Shown here piece by piece: positions 46,606 to 55,426 of a DNA stretch of 64,000 bases. Numbering within the stretch: the stretch's first letter is position 1; each line of letters starts with the position of its first letter. Position numbers and translations under genes: made by a program. The notes beneath the pieces were generated by a model. The model made no database searches. It saw nothing but the letters and a program-made list of their open reading frames with translations, and had not been told where the DNA came from. The stretch is from Roseovarius litoreus (GTDB lineage: Bacteria > Pseudomonadota > Alphaproteobacteria > Rhodobacterales > Rhodobacteraceae), in the NCBI RefSeq assembly GCF_900142765.1, contig NZ_FRCB01000002.1, positions 427,914-491,913 on the forward strand, given 5' to 3'.

Positions 46606-46663
46606 CCGGTGCGTCGCCGCCAGCGGCGCACCGGACCATTTCCGCCAGCGGCGCACCGGACCA
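46606..46663. repeat. Direct repeats and hairpin between convergent genes
   Basis: A perfect 22-base repeat (CCGCCAGCGGCGCACCGGAC + CA) occurs at 46617-46638 and 46642-46663. The first copy also pairs with upstream CCGGTGCG (46606-46613 with 46627-46634) to make a hairpin. It lies between the convergent FNR-like and DUF2267 genes and may work as a bidirectional terminator. Confidence 0.5.
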
Positions 46664-46689
46664 CCTTCACAAATGCGGCCAGCTGGGCC

Positions 46690-47112
46690 TCAGCCGGGCC
46701 AGAGCCTGCGAATATCGGCGGGCAGGGATTGCCGGATATCGGCCACCTCTCCCTCCGAGATGCGGGCGCTCAGCAGGCGGAACACCTCCGTGATGTCCTC
46801 CTCGCCGCGATATTCCGCATCCCTCTCCAGCCGTTCGCTCACCCGCGCGACAAACGCCGCCGCCGTGCGTTCCGCCCGGCTTGCGGGAGCCCAGTTTTCA
46901 TAGAACAGCCCCCGGATCAGCAAGGGCAGTTGCGCCGACATCTGCGCCGCCTCGTTCACGCTCAGCAGATCGCGCAGCGCCGTCAGGGTGGATCGCAACA
47001 GCATCAGCACCTGCCGTTTGTCGGCCCAATCCAGCCGCTCGGCCAGATCGTTGATCCATTCATGGGTCAGTTGAACCGTGTGGTCGATCACTTCCAAACC
47101 CTGCGTGCTCAT
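46690..47112 (-). CDS. DUF2267 family protein
   Basis: A 140-residue helical protein of the DUF2267 family, function unknown but often found beside stress genes. VQLTHEWINDLAERLDWADKRQVLMLLRSTLTALRDLLSVNEAAQMSAQLPLLIRGLFYENW is the family core. ATG 47112 is chosen because the longer upstream frame runs through a regulatory region with FNR boxes. It is divergent from the hibernation-factor gene. Confidence 0.85.
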   Translation of the reverse strand: MSTQGLEVIDHTVQLTHEWINDLAERLDWADKRQVLMLLRSTLTALRDLLSVNEAAQMSAQLPLLIRGLFYENWAPASRAERTAAAFVARVSERLERDAEYRGEEDITEVFRLLSARISEGEVADIRQSLPADIRRLWPG

Positions 47113-47169
47113 CGGATGCGTCCTTTTCGTGATGCCCCGGCAGCATCGCATCACCGGCGCGCAGATGCG

Positions 47170-47183
47170 TTGACAGCGGTCAA
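47170..47183. promoter_or_regulatory. FNR/FixK-type box, perfect dyad
   Basis: TTGACAGCGGTCAA is a perfect TTGAC-N4-GTCAA dyad in the divergent region between the DUF2267 and hibernation-factor genes, 57 bases from the DUF2267 start codon. A second, weaker site (TTGCGGCCCGTCAA) lies at 47207-47220. Confidence 0.6.
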
Positions 47184-47361
47184 ACCGCAGACGGCCCGCC
47201 GCGCCATTGCGGCCCGTCAATGCCGGCACCTTGCCGCCTTGGCATCCTTGCGCCGGGCGGCCGGATGACGCTCGCGCCGTCCGGTCCATGCTTCGCGGGC
47301 CGGTCGCTGCGGGCCGCGGGGCCGCCTGCGCGTCACGCTCAAGTCAAAGGATCATCGCCCC

Positions 47362-47934
47362 ATGCAGACACCGCTCGAACTCACCTTTCGCCACATGGAC
47401 CAGGACGACGCCCTGCGCGCGTTGATCGAGACGCGCGTGACCCAGCTCGATGCGCTGTTCGACGGGATCACCAGCTGCCATGTCACCCTGCAACCGGGGC
47501 ATAACCGGCACCGGCAGGGCAATCTCTACGAGGTGACCATCGAGCTGCGCGTGCCCGGCACCGAACTTGTGGTGCATCCCACCAAGGGCGACGTGCCTGC
47601 CCACGAACACCCGCAGGTGGCGATCCGCGATGCCTTTACCGCGATGGAGCGCCAGCTGCGCGCCCACAAGCAGCGGATCTCCGGCGAGGTGAAGCAGCAT
47701 GAGGGCATGCTGCAGGGCCGCATCGCCCAGATCGACCACGCGGCCGATTTCGGCCAGATCGCCACCACCGACAACCGGCTGATCTATTTTCATCGCAACG
47801 CGGTGGTGGATGGCGATTTCGACGCGCTCAGTCTGCGCGACCCGGTGGAACTGGTGGTCAACAGCCGCGACAGCGCCATCGGCCCGCAAGCCAGCACCGT
47901 CCGCCCGATCGGCGCGCAGGAATACGAACCCTGA
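47362..47934 (+). CDS. HPF/RaiA ribosome-hibernation domain fused to a cold-shock domain
   Basis: A 190-residue protein. Residues about 3-105 match the HPF/RaiA (S30AE) fold that binds the 30S subunit in stationary phase. Residues about 115-180 resemble a cold-shock domain: QGRIAQIDHAADFGQIATTDNRLIYFHRNAVV carries the RNP-like FGxI and FxHxxAV elements. It should bind ribosomes and RNA under stress or low oxygen. An FNR-type box stands 178 bases upstream. Confidence 0.88.
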   Translation: MQTPLELTFRHMDQDDALRALIETRVTQLDALFDGITSCHVTLQPGHNRHRQGNLYEVTIELRVPGTELVVHPTKGDVPAHEHPQVAIRDAFTAMERQLRAHKQRISGEVKQHEGMLQGRIAQIDHAADFGQIATTDNRLIYFHRNAVVDGDFDALSLRDPVELVVNSRDSAIGPQASTVRPIGAQEYEP

Positions 47935-47946
47935 CCCGACAGCACC

Positions 47947-47979
47947 GGATCAGAGCCGGATCAGAGCCGGATCAAAGCC
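47947..47979. repeat. 11-bp tandem repeat between convergent genes
   Basis: GGATCAGAGCC, GGATCAGAGCC and GGATCAAAGCC follow one another, three copies of an 11-base unit with one change. The array lies between the stop codons of two convergent genes. Confidence 0.7.
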
Positions 47980-47993
47980 GGGGCAGGGCGCGC

Positions 47994-48590
47994 CTATTCG
48001 CTCCAGTCATGCACATGCACGTCCCGCCCCGAATGCCCCTTGAGAATGTGCACCGCCTTCTGCTTGCGCTCGTCATCCTTGACGCGCACCCATAACAGGA
48101 TGCCGCCATGGCGGATCTGGTTCTCGTAATAATCCTTGTGATGCCGCCCTGCGCGCCGCGCCAGCAGCGTGCCGATCACCGCCGCAGGCCCGCCACCAAT
48201 CGCAATCGCCGCGATCGATGCCGCCACCGTGCTCACCGGCGTCAGCAAAGCGGCCATCGCGATATAGGAGCCAAGGAAAAAGAACCCGCCCGCGATGGCC
48301 CCTTCCAGCTCGCCCATCGCCTCTTCCGAGACGAAATGCGCCCTCGGCGCATGCGGGTCGTCCTCAAGCTCCTCAGCCCGCCAGTAGGCGCGGCCCAGCT
48401 TGGCCTCCAGCGCCTTTTGTGACCCCAAAAGGCTCATGTCATAGCGGCTGAACCCCACCAGATGCAGGTCATAGACCGCCTGTTGCAGATCCTCGAACTT
48501 GTCGAACACGCCCACCGCCTCGGGGATGCGGATGACTGTGACGTGATCCTCGTCTTGATCCTTCGCGGTCGCGCTTGTGGTCTGGTTCAT
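47994..48590 (-). CDS. Stress-type membrane protein with glycine-zipper region
   Basis: A 198-residue protein. The N-terminal part (about 15-60, VTVIRIPEAVGVFDKFEDLQQAVYDLHLVGFSRYDMSLLG) resembles the small domain of general stress proteins (17M type). A hydrophobic Gly/Ala-rich region at about 95-148 (GAIAGGFFFLGSYIAMAALL, AIAIGGGPAAVIGTLLA) would cross the membrane twice. A basic C-terminal part follows. Its start codon directly follows the stop of the Crp/Fnr gene, so they are co-transcribed. Confidence 0.8.
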   Translation of the reverse strand: MNQTTSATAKDQDEDHVTVIRIPEAVGVFDKFEDLQQAVYDLHLVGFSRYDMSLLGSQKALEAKLGRAYWRAEELEDDPHAPRAHFVSEEAMGELEGAIAGGFFFLGSYIAMAALLTPVSTVAASIAAIAIGGGPAAVIGTLLARRAGRHHKDYYENQIRHGGILLWVRVKDDERKQKAVHILKGHSGRDVHVHDWSE

Positions 48591-49304
48591 TCATTCGCTC
48601 CTGTCTTCGGGAATAATCATTCTGCGCAAATCGTCGATCTCCGTGCCTGCCCGTGCCGCCAGATCCGGCAGGCTCGGCACATCGAGCCCCGGCAGGAAGG
48701 TCCCGCCGATCAGACCCTCTGCACAAAGCGCCTGCAGCGTCCGGCACACATGCACCGCCGACAGCCCCGCCATCTCGCCCAGCTGCGCCTGTGTCAGCGG
48801 CAGGCTCAGATGCCGCACCGGGCTACTGGCCAGCCCGGCGGCTTCGGCGCGCAGCGCCAGTTCCACCAGCAGATAGGCGATGCGCCTGTCCGCCGCCGCC
48901 CAGCCCAGCCTTGGCATGCGCTCGGCCCATCTTGCCCTTGCCGCGTGCTCGCTCGCCTTCAGCCTCTCGGTCAGACCGGGCAGGCGGGCGGCGATGTCAT
49001 GCGGCTCGGGAATGCAGATCACATGGCTTTGCGTGAGACTTCGCAGATCGCACAGCGCCCGCTCGGCCCCCGCCATCCTCAGCCTTGCCGCATCCCCCGG
49101 CATCAACAGATCCACGATCAGCGTCTTGCCATCCTTCATCGTCTTGGACAGGCCGAGCCATCCGCTTTCCACGCAGATCGCATGGAAGGACGGCCCGCCC
49201 TCGACCGCGATCTGCGCGCCCGTGGCGAAACTGCGGCGCATCGGGTCGCCGGTCACGGGCTCATCGCCCGTGCCGCTGCGTTGCGTCAAACCGATGGCCG
49301 TCAT
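48591..49304 (-). CDS. Crp/Fnr family regulator without iron-sulfur cysteines
   Basis: A 237-residue regulator with a cyclic-nucleotide-binding-like domain (about 20-125) and a C-terminal helix-turn-helix (about 160-205, LSLPLTQAQLGEMAGLSAVHVCRTLQALCAEGLI). It lacks the N-terminal cysteine cluster of FNR, so it senses something else, perhaps NO, heme or redox state, or nothing. ATG 49304 follows a GGGAGG site. A perfect TTGAC-N4-GTCAA box lies 67 bases upstream, in the region shared with the lipoprotein gene. Confidence 0.88.
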   Translation of the reverse strand: MTAIGLTQRSGTGDEPVTGDPMRRSFATGAQIAVEGGPSFHAICVESGWLGLSKTMKDGKTLIVDLLMPGDAARLRMAGAERALCDLRSLTQSHVICIPEPHDIAARLPGLTERLKASEHAARARWAERMPRLGWAAADRRIAYLLVELALRAEAAGLASSPVRHLSLPLTQAQLGEMAGLSAVHVCRTLQALCAEGLIGGTFLPGLDVPSLPDLAARAGTEIDDLRRMIIPEDRSE

Positions 49305-49370
49305 CGGCCCCTCCCTCACGGACTGCCTGTCGCTTGCGTGTCAGTCTTAACCGGCAGCGCCGCCGGGGTG

Positions 49371-49384
49371 TTGACGCCCGTCAA
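49371..49384. promoter_or_regulatory. FNR/FixK-type box, perfect dyad
   Basis: TTGACGCCCGTCAA is a perfect TTGAC-N4-GTCAA dyad between the divergent Crp/Fnr gene (start 49304) and the lipoprotein gene (start 49480). It could serve one or both genes. Confidence 0.6.
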
Positions 49385-49479
49385 TGTGGCCGCGCCTGCG
49401 CCCGGTCACCATGGCGCAACGGGGCGGCTGGCCCGATCCGGTGCAGCCCTCCATCAGCCGATACAAAAGGAGTTATCCG

Positions 49480-49755
49480 ATGTTCAGACCCGCTTGCGTG
49501 ACCGCCCTGTGTTCGGTCCTGATCCTGACCGCCTGCGAGGACATGACCCGCGAGGAAACCATGGTTGTCGGCGGTCTGACCGGGGCAGCACTTGGCGTGG
49601 TGACCGCCAAGGCGCTCGATGCCGATGACGACTGGAAGATCATCGGGGGCTTGGCCGGTGCGGCGGCTGGGGTTCTGGTCGCGCGCAATGCGGCGCGCGA
49701 CGAATGCGCCTATTCGCGCGGCGACGGCACCTATGTGATCCGGCCCTGCCCGTGA
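49480..49755 (+). CDS. Small lipoprotein with glycine-zipper segments
   Basis: A 91-residue envelope lipoprotein. The signal peptide ends in a lipobox LTAC with the lipidated Cys19. Two glycine-rich segments (VVGGLTGAALGVVTA at about 28-42 and IIGGLAGAAAGVLVA) are of the glycine-zipper 2TM type. The C-terminus contains two cysteines (DECAYSRGDGTYVIRPCP) that could form a disulfide. An AAGGAG site precedes ATG 49480. It is divergent from the second Crp/Fnr gene and probably stress-induced. Confidence 0.85.
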   Translation: MFRPACVTALCSVLILTACEDMTREETMVVGGLTGAALGVVTAKALDADDDWKIIGGLAGAAAGVLVARNAARDECAYSRGDGTYVIRPCP

Positions 49756-49794
49756 TCCCGCGCAGCCCGTGATCACGCGCAGATCGGCGCTTGC

Positions 49795-52700
49795 TCAGTA
49801 ATCGCGCTCGAAGAAGATCCCGACCCCGGTATCGCCGTCGGTGCCGACGCTGCCGCGCACGGTGACGCTGCGGCTCAGATCGAGATTCAGGTCGACCTTC
49901 TGATTGCCCGCGCTGTCGGCTGTCACCTCGGAATAGACATTCTCCGAGATATAGGCCCCGGCGGTAAAGGCGGTCGCGCCATCCGCCGTGCTGGTGACAT
50001 CCAGATTGCTCAGGCCAAGCGCATTGCGCACCCCGCTGAAAAGCCCGCCATCCAGCCCGCCGGTCAGCGTGGCCACCGCGGCGGCCAGCTGTGCCGCCTG
50101 AAACGGCGAGATGTCGTCGATGCCGCGCCCGAAGATCAGCCGCGAGACCACCTCTTCCTGTGGCAGCTCCGGGCTTGAGGAGAAGATGATCTCGGGCGCG
50201 CTGGCAAGGCCGCGGATGATGACCTGCACGGTCATATCCTCCACATCGGTCTCGGCGATGAATTCCAGATAAGGGTCGAAGGCACCGCGCAGATCGATCA
50301 CACCCGAGGTCAGCGTCAGCCTCTGGCCCAGGATATCCAGCCGCCCGCGTTGCAGCTGGAACGTGCCGCTCGGGATGACATTCGTGGTCGTGCCCTGCAC
50401 CCGCAGCCTGCCGCCAAGCTCGGCATCCAGCCCGCGACCGCGCACGAAAATGCGGTTCGGTGCGCTGATCGTGATATCCAGCCCGATGCCCGGTCCCGGA
50501 TCGCTTTCTTGCTCTGCGACAAGCCCTGCGCGGCGGCGGGTCTCGGTGACATAGGCGGGCGGGTTGATATGCCGGATCTGCGGCAAAAGCCCCACATTCG
50601 CCGCCATCGACGTGGGCACCCGGATTTCCGTTTGTCCTAGCACCAAGTCGCCGCGCAGCTGTGCCGCTCCGGTGAGCGGACCGTTCAGCCCAAGCCTGCC
50701 GCTCACTTCGGTGCGGTAGAGATCGGGATCGCTATGCACCACCGACGCAAGCGTGATGCCAAGATCGGCGGGGTAGGGCGCCGACAACCCCACCGTGCCG
50801 CTGACGCCAACCGTGCCGCCGCCGCGCCCTTGCGCGCTCAGCTCGACCCCGGCGCTTGCAGCGCTCAGCGTGATCCGTCCCGTCAGATTGTCCAGCGCGC
50901 TGTTCAGCACCGGCAAGGACACCTGCCCATCCGACAGATCGATGCGGCCCGACACCGACGATAGCGCCGCTGCGCCGTCAATGGACAGGTCATAGCGTGC
51001 CGTACCCGAGACCGATCTCGGCGCGATGAAGGCATTGGCCAGCCCCAGCGGCAGCGTGCCGCTCGCCTTCAGCGCCAGCCTCTGGCCCAGATCGGCGATG
51101 CTCCCCGTCAGCTTCGCGGTGGTGCCGCCGGGACCGGTCAGCCCCAGATCGACGCCGATATCGCGCCCCGTCCCGTCGCGAAGGATGATTTGCCCTGCCG
51201 CCTCGACCGGCCCCGAAAAGCCCGGCGCCAGCAGCGCCAGATCGTCAAGCCGCCCATTCACGGTGATGGGCGCGCCCGGCTGGCTGCCGCGTGACGACAG
51301 CGACACGCGCCCGCTTTCGACGTTCAGCATGTCCAGCACGATCCGCGCGTCCTGCCGCCTGACCTTCAGGGCCGCCGACAGGCGCCCCTCGATCAGCCGG
51401 TCCAACTCCGCGATGCCGCTGCGCAGATCGCGCCCATCGAGGCTCAGATCGAAGCGCCCCGTGTCGCCCCTGATCTGCCCCTCGCCATCGGCGCTCAGCT
51501 CGATCCTGCCCGCGATGGGCCGGCCCACCAGCCGCGCGAACCGGCTCAGATCGGGCGCAGTCAGCGACACGCGCCCATCCACCGGCAGGCTGTCATCCTC
51601 TGGCGATATGCGCCCCGTGGCCTGAACCTCCGCCCCCGCCACCGATCCGCGCAGATCCTCCAGCACCAGCGCGCCGCCGCTGGTCCATCCCAGACCGCCC
51701 TCGATCCGCGCGGGGCCATCAAGTCGCGGCTCCACAAGACCCACCTCGCTCAGCGCCACCGCCAGATCAAGCGCCCCCGATTGCGCATCGAGCCGACCCG
51801 ACAAATCCGCCTCCAGCGCCGAGTTCCAGATCTGCAGCCGGTCCAGAACCGTGCCAGTCTCGTCGCGCCGCGCCGTCGCGCGCAGCCGCGTTTGCGGCGC
51901 CAGCACCGGGTCAAGCCGCGCCACGTCAAGCGCCAGCGCTTCGGTCTCGGCCTCCAGCGCCAGATCGAACGCCCCGCCCAGAAGCGTGCCTTGCCCCTGA
52001 ACCGTCGTGTCGATCCGACCCGCCAGATCGCGCCCCGCTAGCCCCGCGAACCGGCCCAGATCCGCCGCCCTCAGCGTCGCGCGCCCGCGCAGCGGAAAGC
52101 CCTCGCCAAGCCCGTCAAGCTCGCCCACTGCGCGCAGCTCCGCATTGCCGCTGCTCACATCGAGCCGGGTGATCTCCAGCGCCGCACCCTCCTGCCAGCG
52201 CATCTCGAGCCGCCCTTCGGGTGTCGCGCCCACCGCCTCGCTGAGCGCGGCATCGCTCTGGTCCACAAAGCCGCGCAGCCCGAAATCCAGCTCTGCCACA
52301 AGACTGCGCACCGCCCCGCGCAGGATCTGGCCGCGCCCCTCAAGGCGCGCTTCGCCGATCCGCAGCCCCTCGCGTTGCAGCTCCTCGACCACCGCGCTCG
52401 CCTGCCAGCCCTGACCCTCGGCCGCATCGTAACGCGCGCTCAGATCGGCCCGCCGCAGCCGCGTCGGCGGGCCTGCCACCGGCAACCGCAGCAGCGCGCC
52501 GCCCGCATCCAGCCCCCCGTCCAGCGTCACCCGCACCGGCCAGCCCGCGGCATCAAGCTCCAGCGCACCCTTCAGGTGCAGCCGCTCGGTCGCAAGCGTC
52601 ACATCCTCGATCACCGTGCCGCCCTCGGGCCGGGTCTGTCCGATCAGCCGAAGCTGCGACCTGTCCCCGAAAAACCCCTGCAGTTCGGGCGTGAAGAAGG

Positions 52701-53541
52701 GCCGCACATCCCCGCCAAGCCGGGCCTCGAAACGCCGCGCGCCGGTCTCGGGATCGCCCTGCAGGCGCAGCGTGCCGGTCAGCCGTGGCACCTCGTTGCG
52801 CAAGAGCGTCAGCCGTGCCTCGTAATCGTCCAGCGGCGCCTCGCCCGCAAGCTTCAGCCCAAGCGCGGGCCGACCGGGCAGGTTCATAAGCCCCGCCACG
52901 ATGCCTCCGGGGCCTTCGGTCACATCAAGATCGACCGCCAAGATACGGGTTTCATTTGAATAACTGGCATTCAGGATCAAGCCCCCGTCACCGTCGAGCC
53001 GCGTGACCTCCAGATCGGCGGCCCCGTCACCGGCGTCCAGCGATACCGCGCCCTGCATCGACAACGCCACCGCCTCGCCCAGAACCGGGGCGCCCAGTTC
53101 CACCCGCTCGATGCTGATCTGCCCGATATTCACCGCCACCGGCAATTCCGGCAGCGCAAAGGGCCGGGCCACGGCATCTTCCGGCTCCAGTCCGCCCTCG
53201 GGCACCGGCTGGCGTGGCATGATGATCTCGGCGGCGGTCAGCCGGTTGACTTCCAGCCGCCCGCGCAGAAGCGCGCTGCGCGTCCAGTCGAGCGTCACAT
53301 CCCGCAGGGTCAGCCAGACGCCCTCGCCATCGGCGATGGTCAATTCCTCAAGACTGGCCTGCGACGACAGCGCGCCGCGGAAACCCGTGATCCGCACGTC
53401 GCGGCCCACATCCGACAGGTTGTCCTCGATAAAGCCCTGCAACAGACCGCGCTCCCGGTCGTCCTCTTGGGCAAAGGCTCCGGGGGCCGCGACGACCGCC
53501 CAGAGGATCAGCGCCAATATGGTCCAGAAACTCCGCATCAA
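49795..53541 (-). CDS. tamB: Translocation and assembly module subunit TamB
   Basis: A 1248-residue inner-membrane-anchored, periplasm-spanning AsmA-like protein. TamB works with TamA in outer-membrane protein insertion and phospholipid transport. It has an N-terminal signal anchor (about 1-25) and a long beta-rich body with repeated DLALDGRDL/GRI-type segments. The C-terminal DUF490 domain (about 900-1248) contains EVVSRLIFGRGIDDISPFQAAQLA, the family hallmark, and ends in FFERDY, an aromatic outer-membrane-like terminus. Its start overlaps the tamA stop by 4 bases. Confidence 0.95.
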   Translation of the reverse strand: MMRSFWTILALILWAVVAAPGAFAQEDDRERGLLQGFIEDNLSDVGRDVRITGFRGALSSQASLEELTIADGEGVWLTLRDVTLDWTRSALLRGRLEVNRLTAAEIIMPRQPVPEGGLEPEDAVARPFALPELPVAVNIGQISIERVELGAPVLGEAVALSMQGAVSLDAGDGAADLEVTRLDGDGGLILNASYSNETRILAVDLDVTEGPGGIVAGLMNLPGRPALGLKLAGEAPLDDYEARLTLLRNEVPRLTGTLRLQGDPETGARRFEARLGGDVRPFFTPELQGFFGDRSQLRLIGQTRPEGGTVIEDVTLATERLHLKGALELDAAGWPVRVTLDGGLDAGGALLRLPVAGPPTRLRRADLSARYDAAEGQGWQASAVVEELQREGLRIGEARLEGRGQILRGAVRSLVAELDFGLRGFVDQSDAALSEAVGATPEGRLEMRWQEGAALEITRLDVSSGNAELRAVGELDGLGEGFPLRGRATLRAADLGRFAGLAGRDLAGRIDTTVQGQGTLLGGAFDLALEAETEALALDVARLDPVLAPQTRLRATARRDETGTVLDRLQIWNSALEADLSGRLDAQSGALDLAVALSEVGLVEPRLDGPARIEGGLGWTSGGALVLEDLRGSVAGAEVQATGRISPEDDSLPVDGRVSLTAPDLSRFARLVGRPIAGRIELSADGEGQIRGDTGRFDLSLDGRDLRSGIAELDRLIEGRLSAALKVRRQDARIVLDMLNVESGRVSLSSRGSQPGAPITVNGRLDDLALLAPGFSGPVEAAGQIILRDGTGRDIGVDLGLTGPGGTTAKLTGSIADLGQRLALKASGTLPLGLANAFIAPRSVSGTARYDLSIDGAAALSSVSGRIDLSDGQVSLPVLNSALDNLTGRITLSAASAGVELSAQGRGGGTVGVSGTVGLSAPYPADLGITLASVVHSDPDLYRTEVSGRLGLNGPLTGAAQLRGDLVLGQTEIRVPTSMAANVGLLPQIRHINPPAYVTETRRRAGLVAEQESDPGPGIGLDITISAPNRIFVRGRGLDAELGGRLRVQGTTTNVIPSGTFQLQRGRLDILGQRLTLTSGVIDLRGAFDPYLEFIAETDVEDMTVQVIIRGLASAPEIIFSSSPELPQEEVVSRLIFGRGIDDISPFQAAQLAAAVATLTGGLDGGLFSGVRNALGLSNLDVTSTADGATAFTAGAYISENVYSEVTADSAGNQKVDLNLDLSRSVTVRGSVGTDGDTGVGIFFERDY

Positions 53542-55343
53542 AAGGCCTGCCCGATCCCGATATAAACCTCGATCCCGCCGCTGTCCTTGTTGTCCAGCGC
53601 CGTCGCCACATCCAGCCGGATCGGCCCGATCCCCGTGTCATAGCGCAGGCCAAGCCCCGCCCCGCTATGCCAGTCGCCATTCTCGCTGCCCCAGCTGTCC
53701 GCGCCGACAAAGCCCAGATCGTAAAACCCCACCAGCGACACGCCATAGCGCATCTCGGCGCGCAGCTCGCCCGACAGCGCGAGGAACGAGCGCCCGCCGA
53801 TGCTGCGCCCGGCCCCAAGATCGACCGACAGCGATTGATAGGGCTGGCCGCGCACCGTTCCCGCCCCGCCGGAATAGAACAGCATCGCCGGCGGGACCTC
53901 GGTCGCGGCTGCGCCCGAAACCGAGCCGATCTGTGCGCGCCCCGCCAGAACGAAGCGGTCATTCTCACCAAAGCCCAGAAAGCCCCGCGCATCGGTGTAA
54001 AGTCTGGTGCCGCTCGCGCTGCCGTTCACCCCTGCAAAGGGCGTGACATGCACATCCACAAAAGCGCCATCCTTGGCGTTCAGCGGATCGTCCCTTGTGT
54101 CCCATGTCGCGCGCAGCGGGAAAAGTACGTGTTCAAGCGTGCGCGATCCCAGATCGTCATCCACCTCCGAATAGCGATAGCCGATCGCGGCCTCGCCGCT
54201 CAGCTCGTCGGAAAAGAGATGCGTCAGACCGGCGCCAATCTGGGCGCTGCGCTCGCGGTAATCCGGCTCGTCTTGCTCGGCCAACGAAAAGCCCAGAAAA
54301 AGACCCGTATCGCGCGTGAATGTCGCGGGCCGGTCCAGCCGCGCCGACAGGCTGTAATCCATCCCTCCCGACTCGCCGCCGATCCCGCCCAGCTCGGCCT
54401 CCACCCGAAAGCGCTCGGCCCCGCCGAACAGGTTGCGATGCAACCAGAACCCCGACAGCGTGATCCCCTCGAGCGATGACAGCTCGGCGCCAACCCCGAT
54501 GCGCCGGGGGCGTTCATCGGCGACCTGCGCCTCGATATCGAGCGTGTTGCCCGGTCCGATCTCCTCGGCCTCCTGCAGCGCCACCGAGCGGAATGCGCCG
54601 GTCCGGCGCAGCCGGTCGGCGGCCTCTCTGACCTCTTCCGGCGTATAGACCTCTCCCGTCGGCAGGCCCGCGATTTCGCGGATGCGGTCGGGGCGCACGC
54701 GGCCTGTTTCGGTCACCAGCAGATCCCCGAAGCGCAGCCTTGGTCCGGGGCGCAGCCGGATATCGGCGGCCAGCATGGCGATATCGTGATTGGCATAGAT
54801 GGTCTGGCTTTCCAGATCGGCCTTGGCATGGCCCGCCTCGCGCCAGCCATTGATCCCGGCGGTGGTCGCCGCCTCGATCATCCCGACCTCGGCGGTCTTG
54901 CCCACCGCGAAGCCTTCGGGCAGGGCGGTGCCCGGCGCCAGCGGCGTGACCGAGGCTTGCGAAAAGGTGAATTTCGGACCGGCTAGCACCGTGATCGTGA
55001 TGCGCTCGATCCGGTCGATCCGGCTCAACGGGTCGATCTCGGCGGCTTCGCGGCCATCCACGCTGATCTTCACGTCGCCGCCATAAAGCCCCGCGCCATA
55101 AAGAACGCCGACCATGCGCGCATAATCCGCGCGCGCGGCGGCCAGAAGATCCTGCGGGGTAGGGGCGTCGTCACGGCGCGCCGCCGCCAGAACAAGCGAC
55201 GCCGCCGTCAGTTGCTCGGTCAGCTTTTCCGGTGCGCCCGGCGCCTGCAATGTCAATTCCGTGGCCCGAACCGCCTGCGCCGACAGCATAAGCGCCACCA
55301 GCATCGGTATAAATCGCCGGCCCTTCAAAAATGATTCGAACAA
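53538..55343 (-). CDS. tamA: Translocation and assembly module protein TamA
   Basis: A 601-residue outer-membrane protein of the Omp85/BamA family. A signal peptide (about 1-27) is followed by POTRA domains (about 28-260) and a 16-stranded barrel ending in YIGIGQAF, with the outer-membrane C-terminal aromatic residue. GGAGTVRGQPYQSL is the conserved Omp85 loop motif with the VRGY-like arginine. It starts with TTG. It is coupled to tamB, with which it forms the TAM complex. Confidence 0.94.
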   Translation of the reverse strand: MFESFLKGRRFIPMLVALMLSAQAVRATELTLQAPGAPEKLTEQLTAASLVLAAARRDDAPTPQDLLAAARADYARMVGVLYGAGLYGGDVKISVDGREAAEIDPLSRIDRIERITITVLAGPKFTFSQASVTPLAPGTALPEGFAVGKTAEVGMIEAATTAGINGWREAGHAKADLESQTIYANHDIAMLAADIRLRPGPRLRFGDLLVTETGRVRPDRIREIAGLPTGEVYTPEEVREAADRLRRTGAFRSVALQEAEEIGPGNTLDIEAQVADERPRRIGVGAELSSLEGITLSGFWLHRNLFGGAERFRVEAELGGIGGESGGMDYSLSARLDRPATFTRDTGLFLGFSLAEQDEPDYRERSAQIGAGLTHLFSDELSGEAAIGYRYSEVDDDLGSRTLEHVLFPLRATWDTRDDPLNAKDGAFVDVHVTPFAGVNGSASGTRLYTDARGFLGFGENDRFVLAGRAQIGSVSGAAATEVPPAMLFYSGGAGTVRGQPYQSLSVDLGAGRSIGGRSFLALSGELRAEMRYGVSLVGFYDLGFVGADSWGSENGDWHSGAGLGLRYDTGIGPIRLDVATALDNKDSGGIEVYIGIGQAF

Positions 55344-55426
55344 AAGTCAGCTCCGTTGCTGCACCGCAGTCTACCTGAACTTCACCGGGCTGCGAGCCGA
55401 TAGCCGGGGCAGGGGCTGAAATGCGC

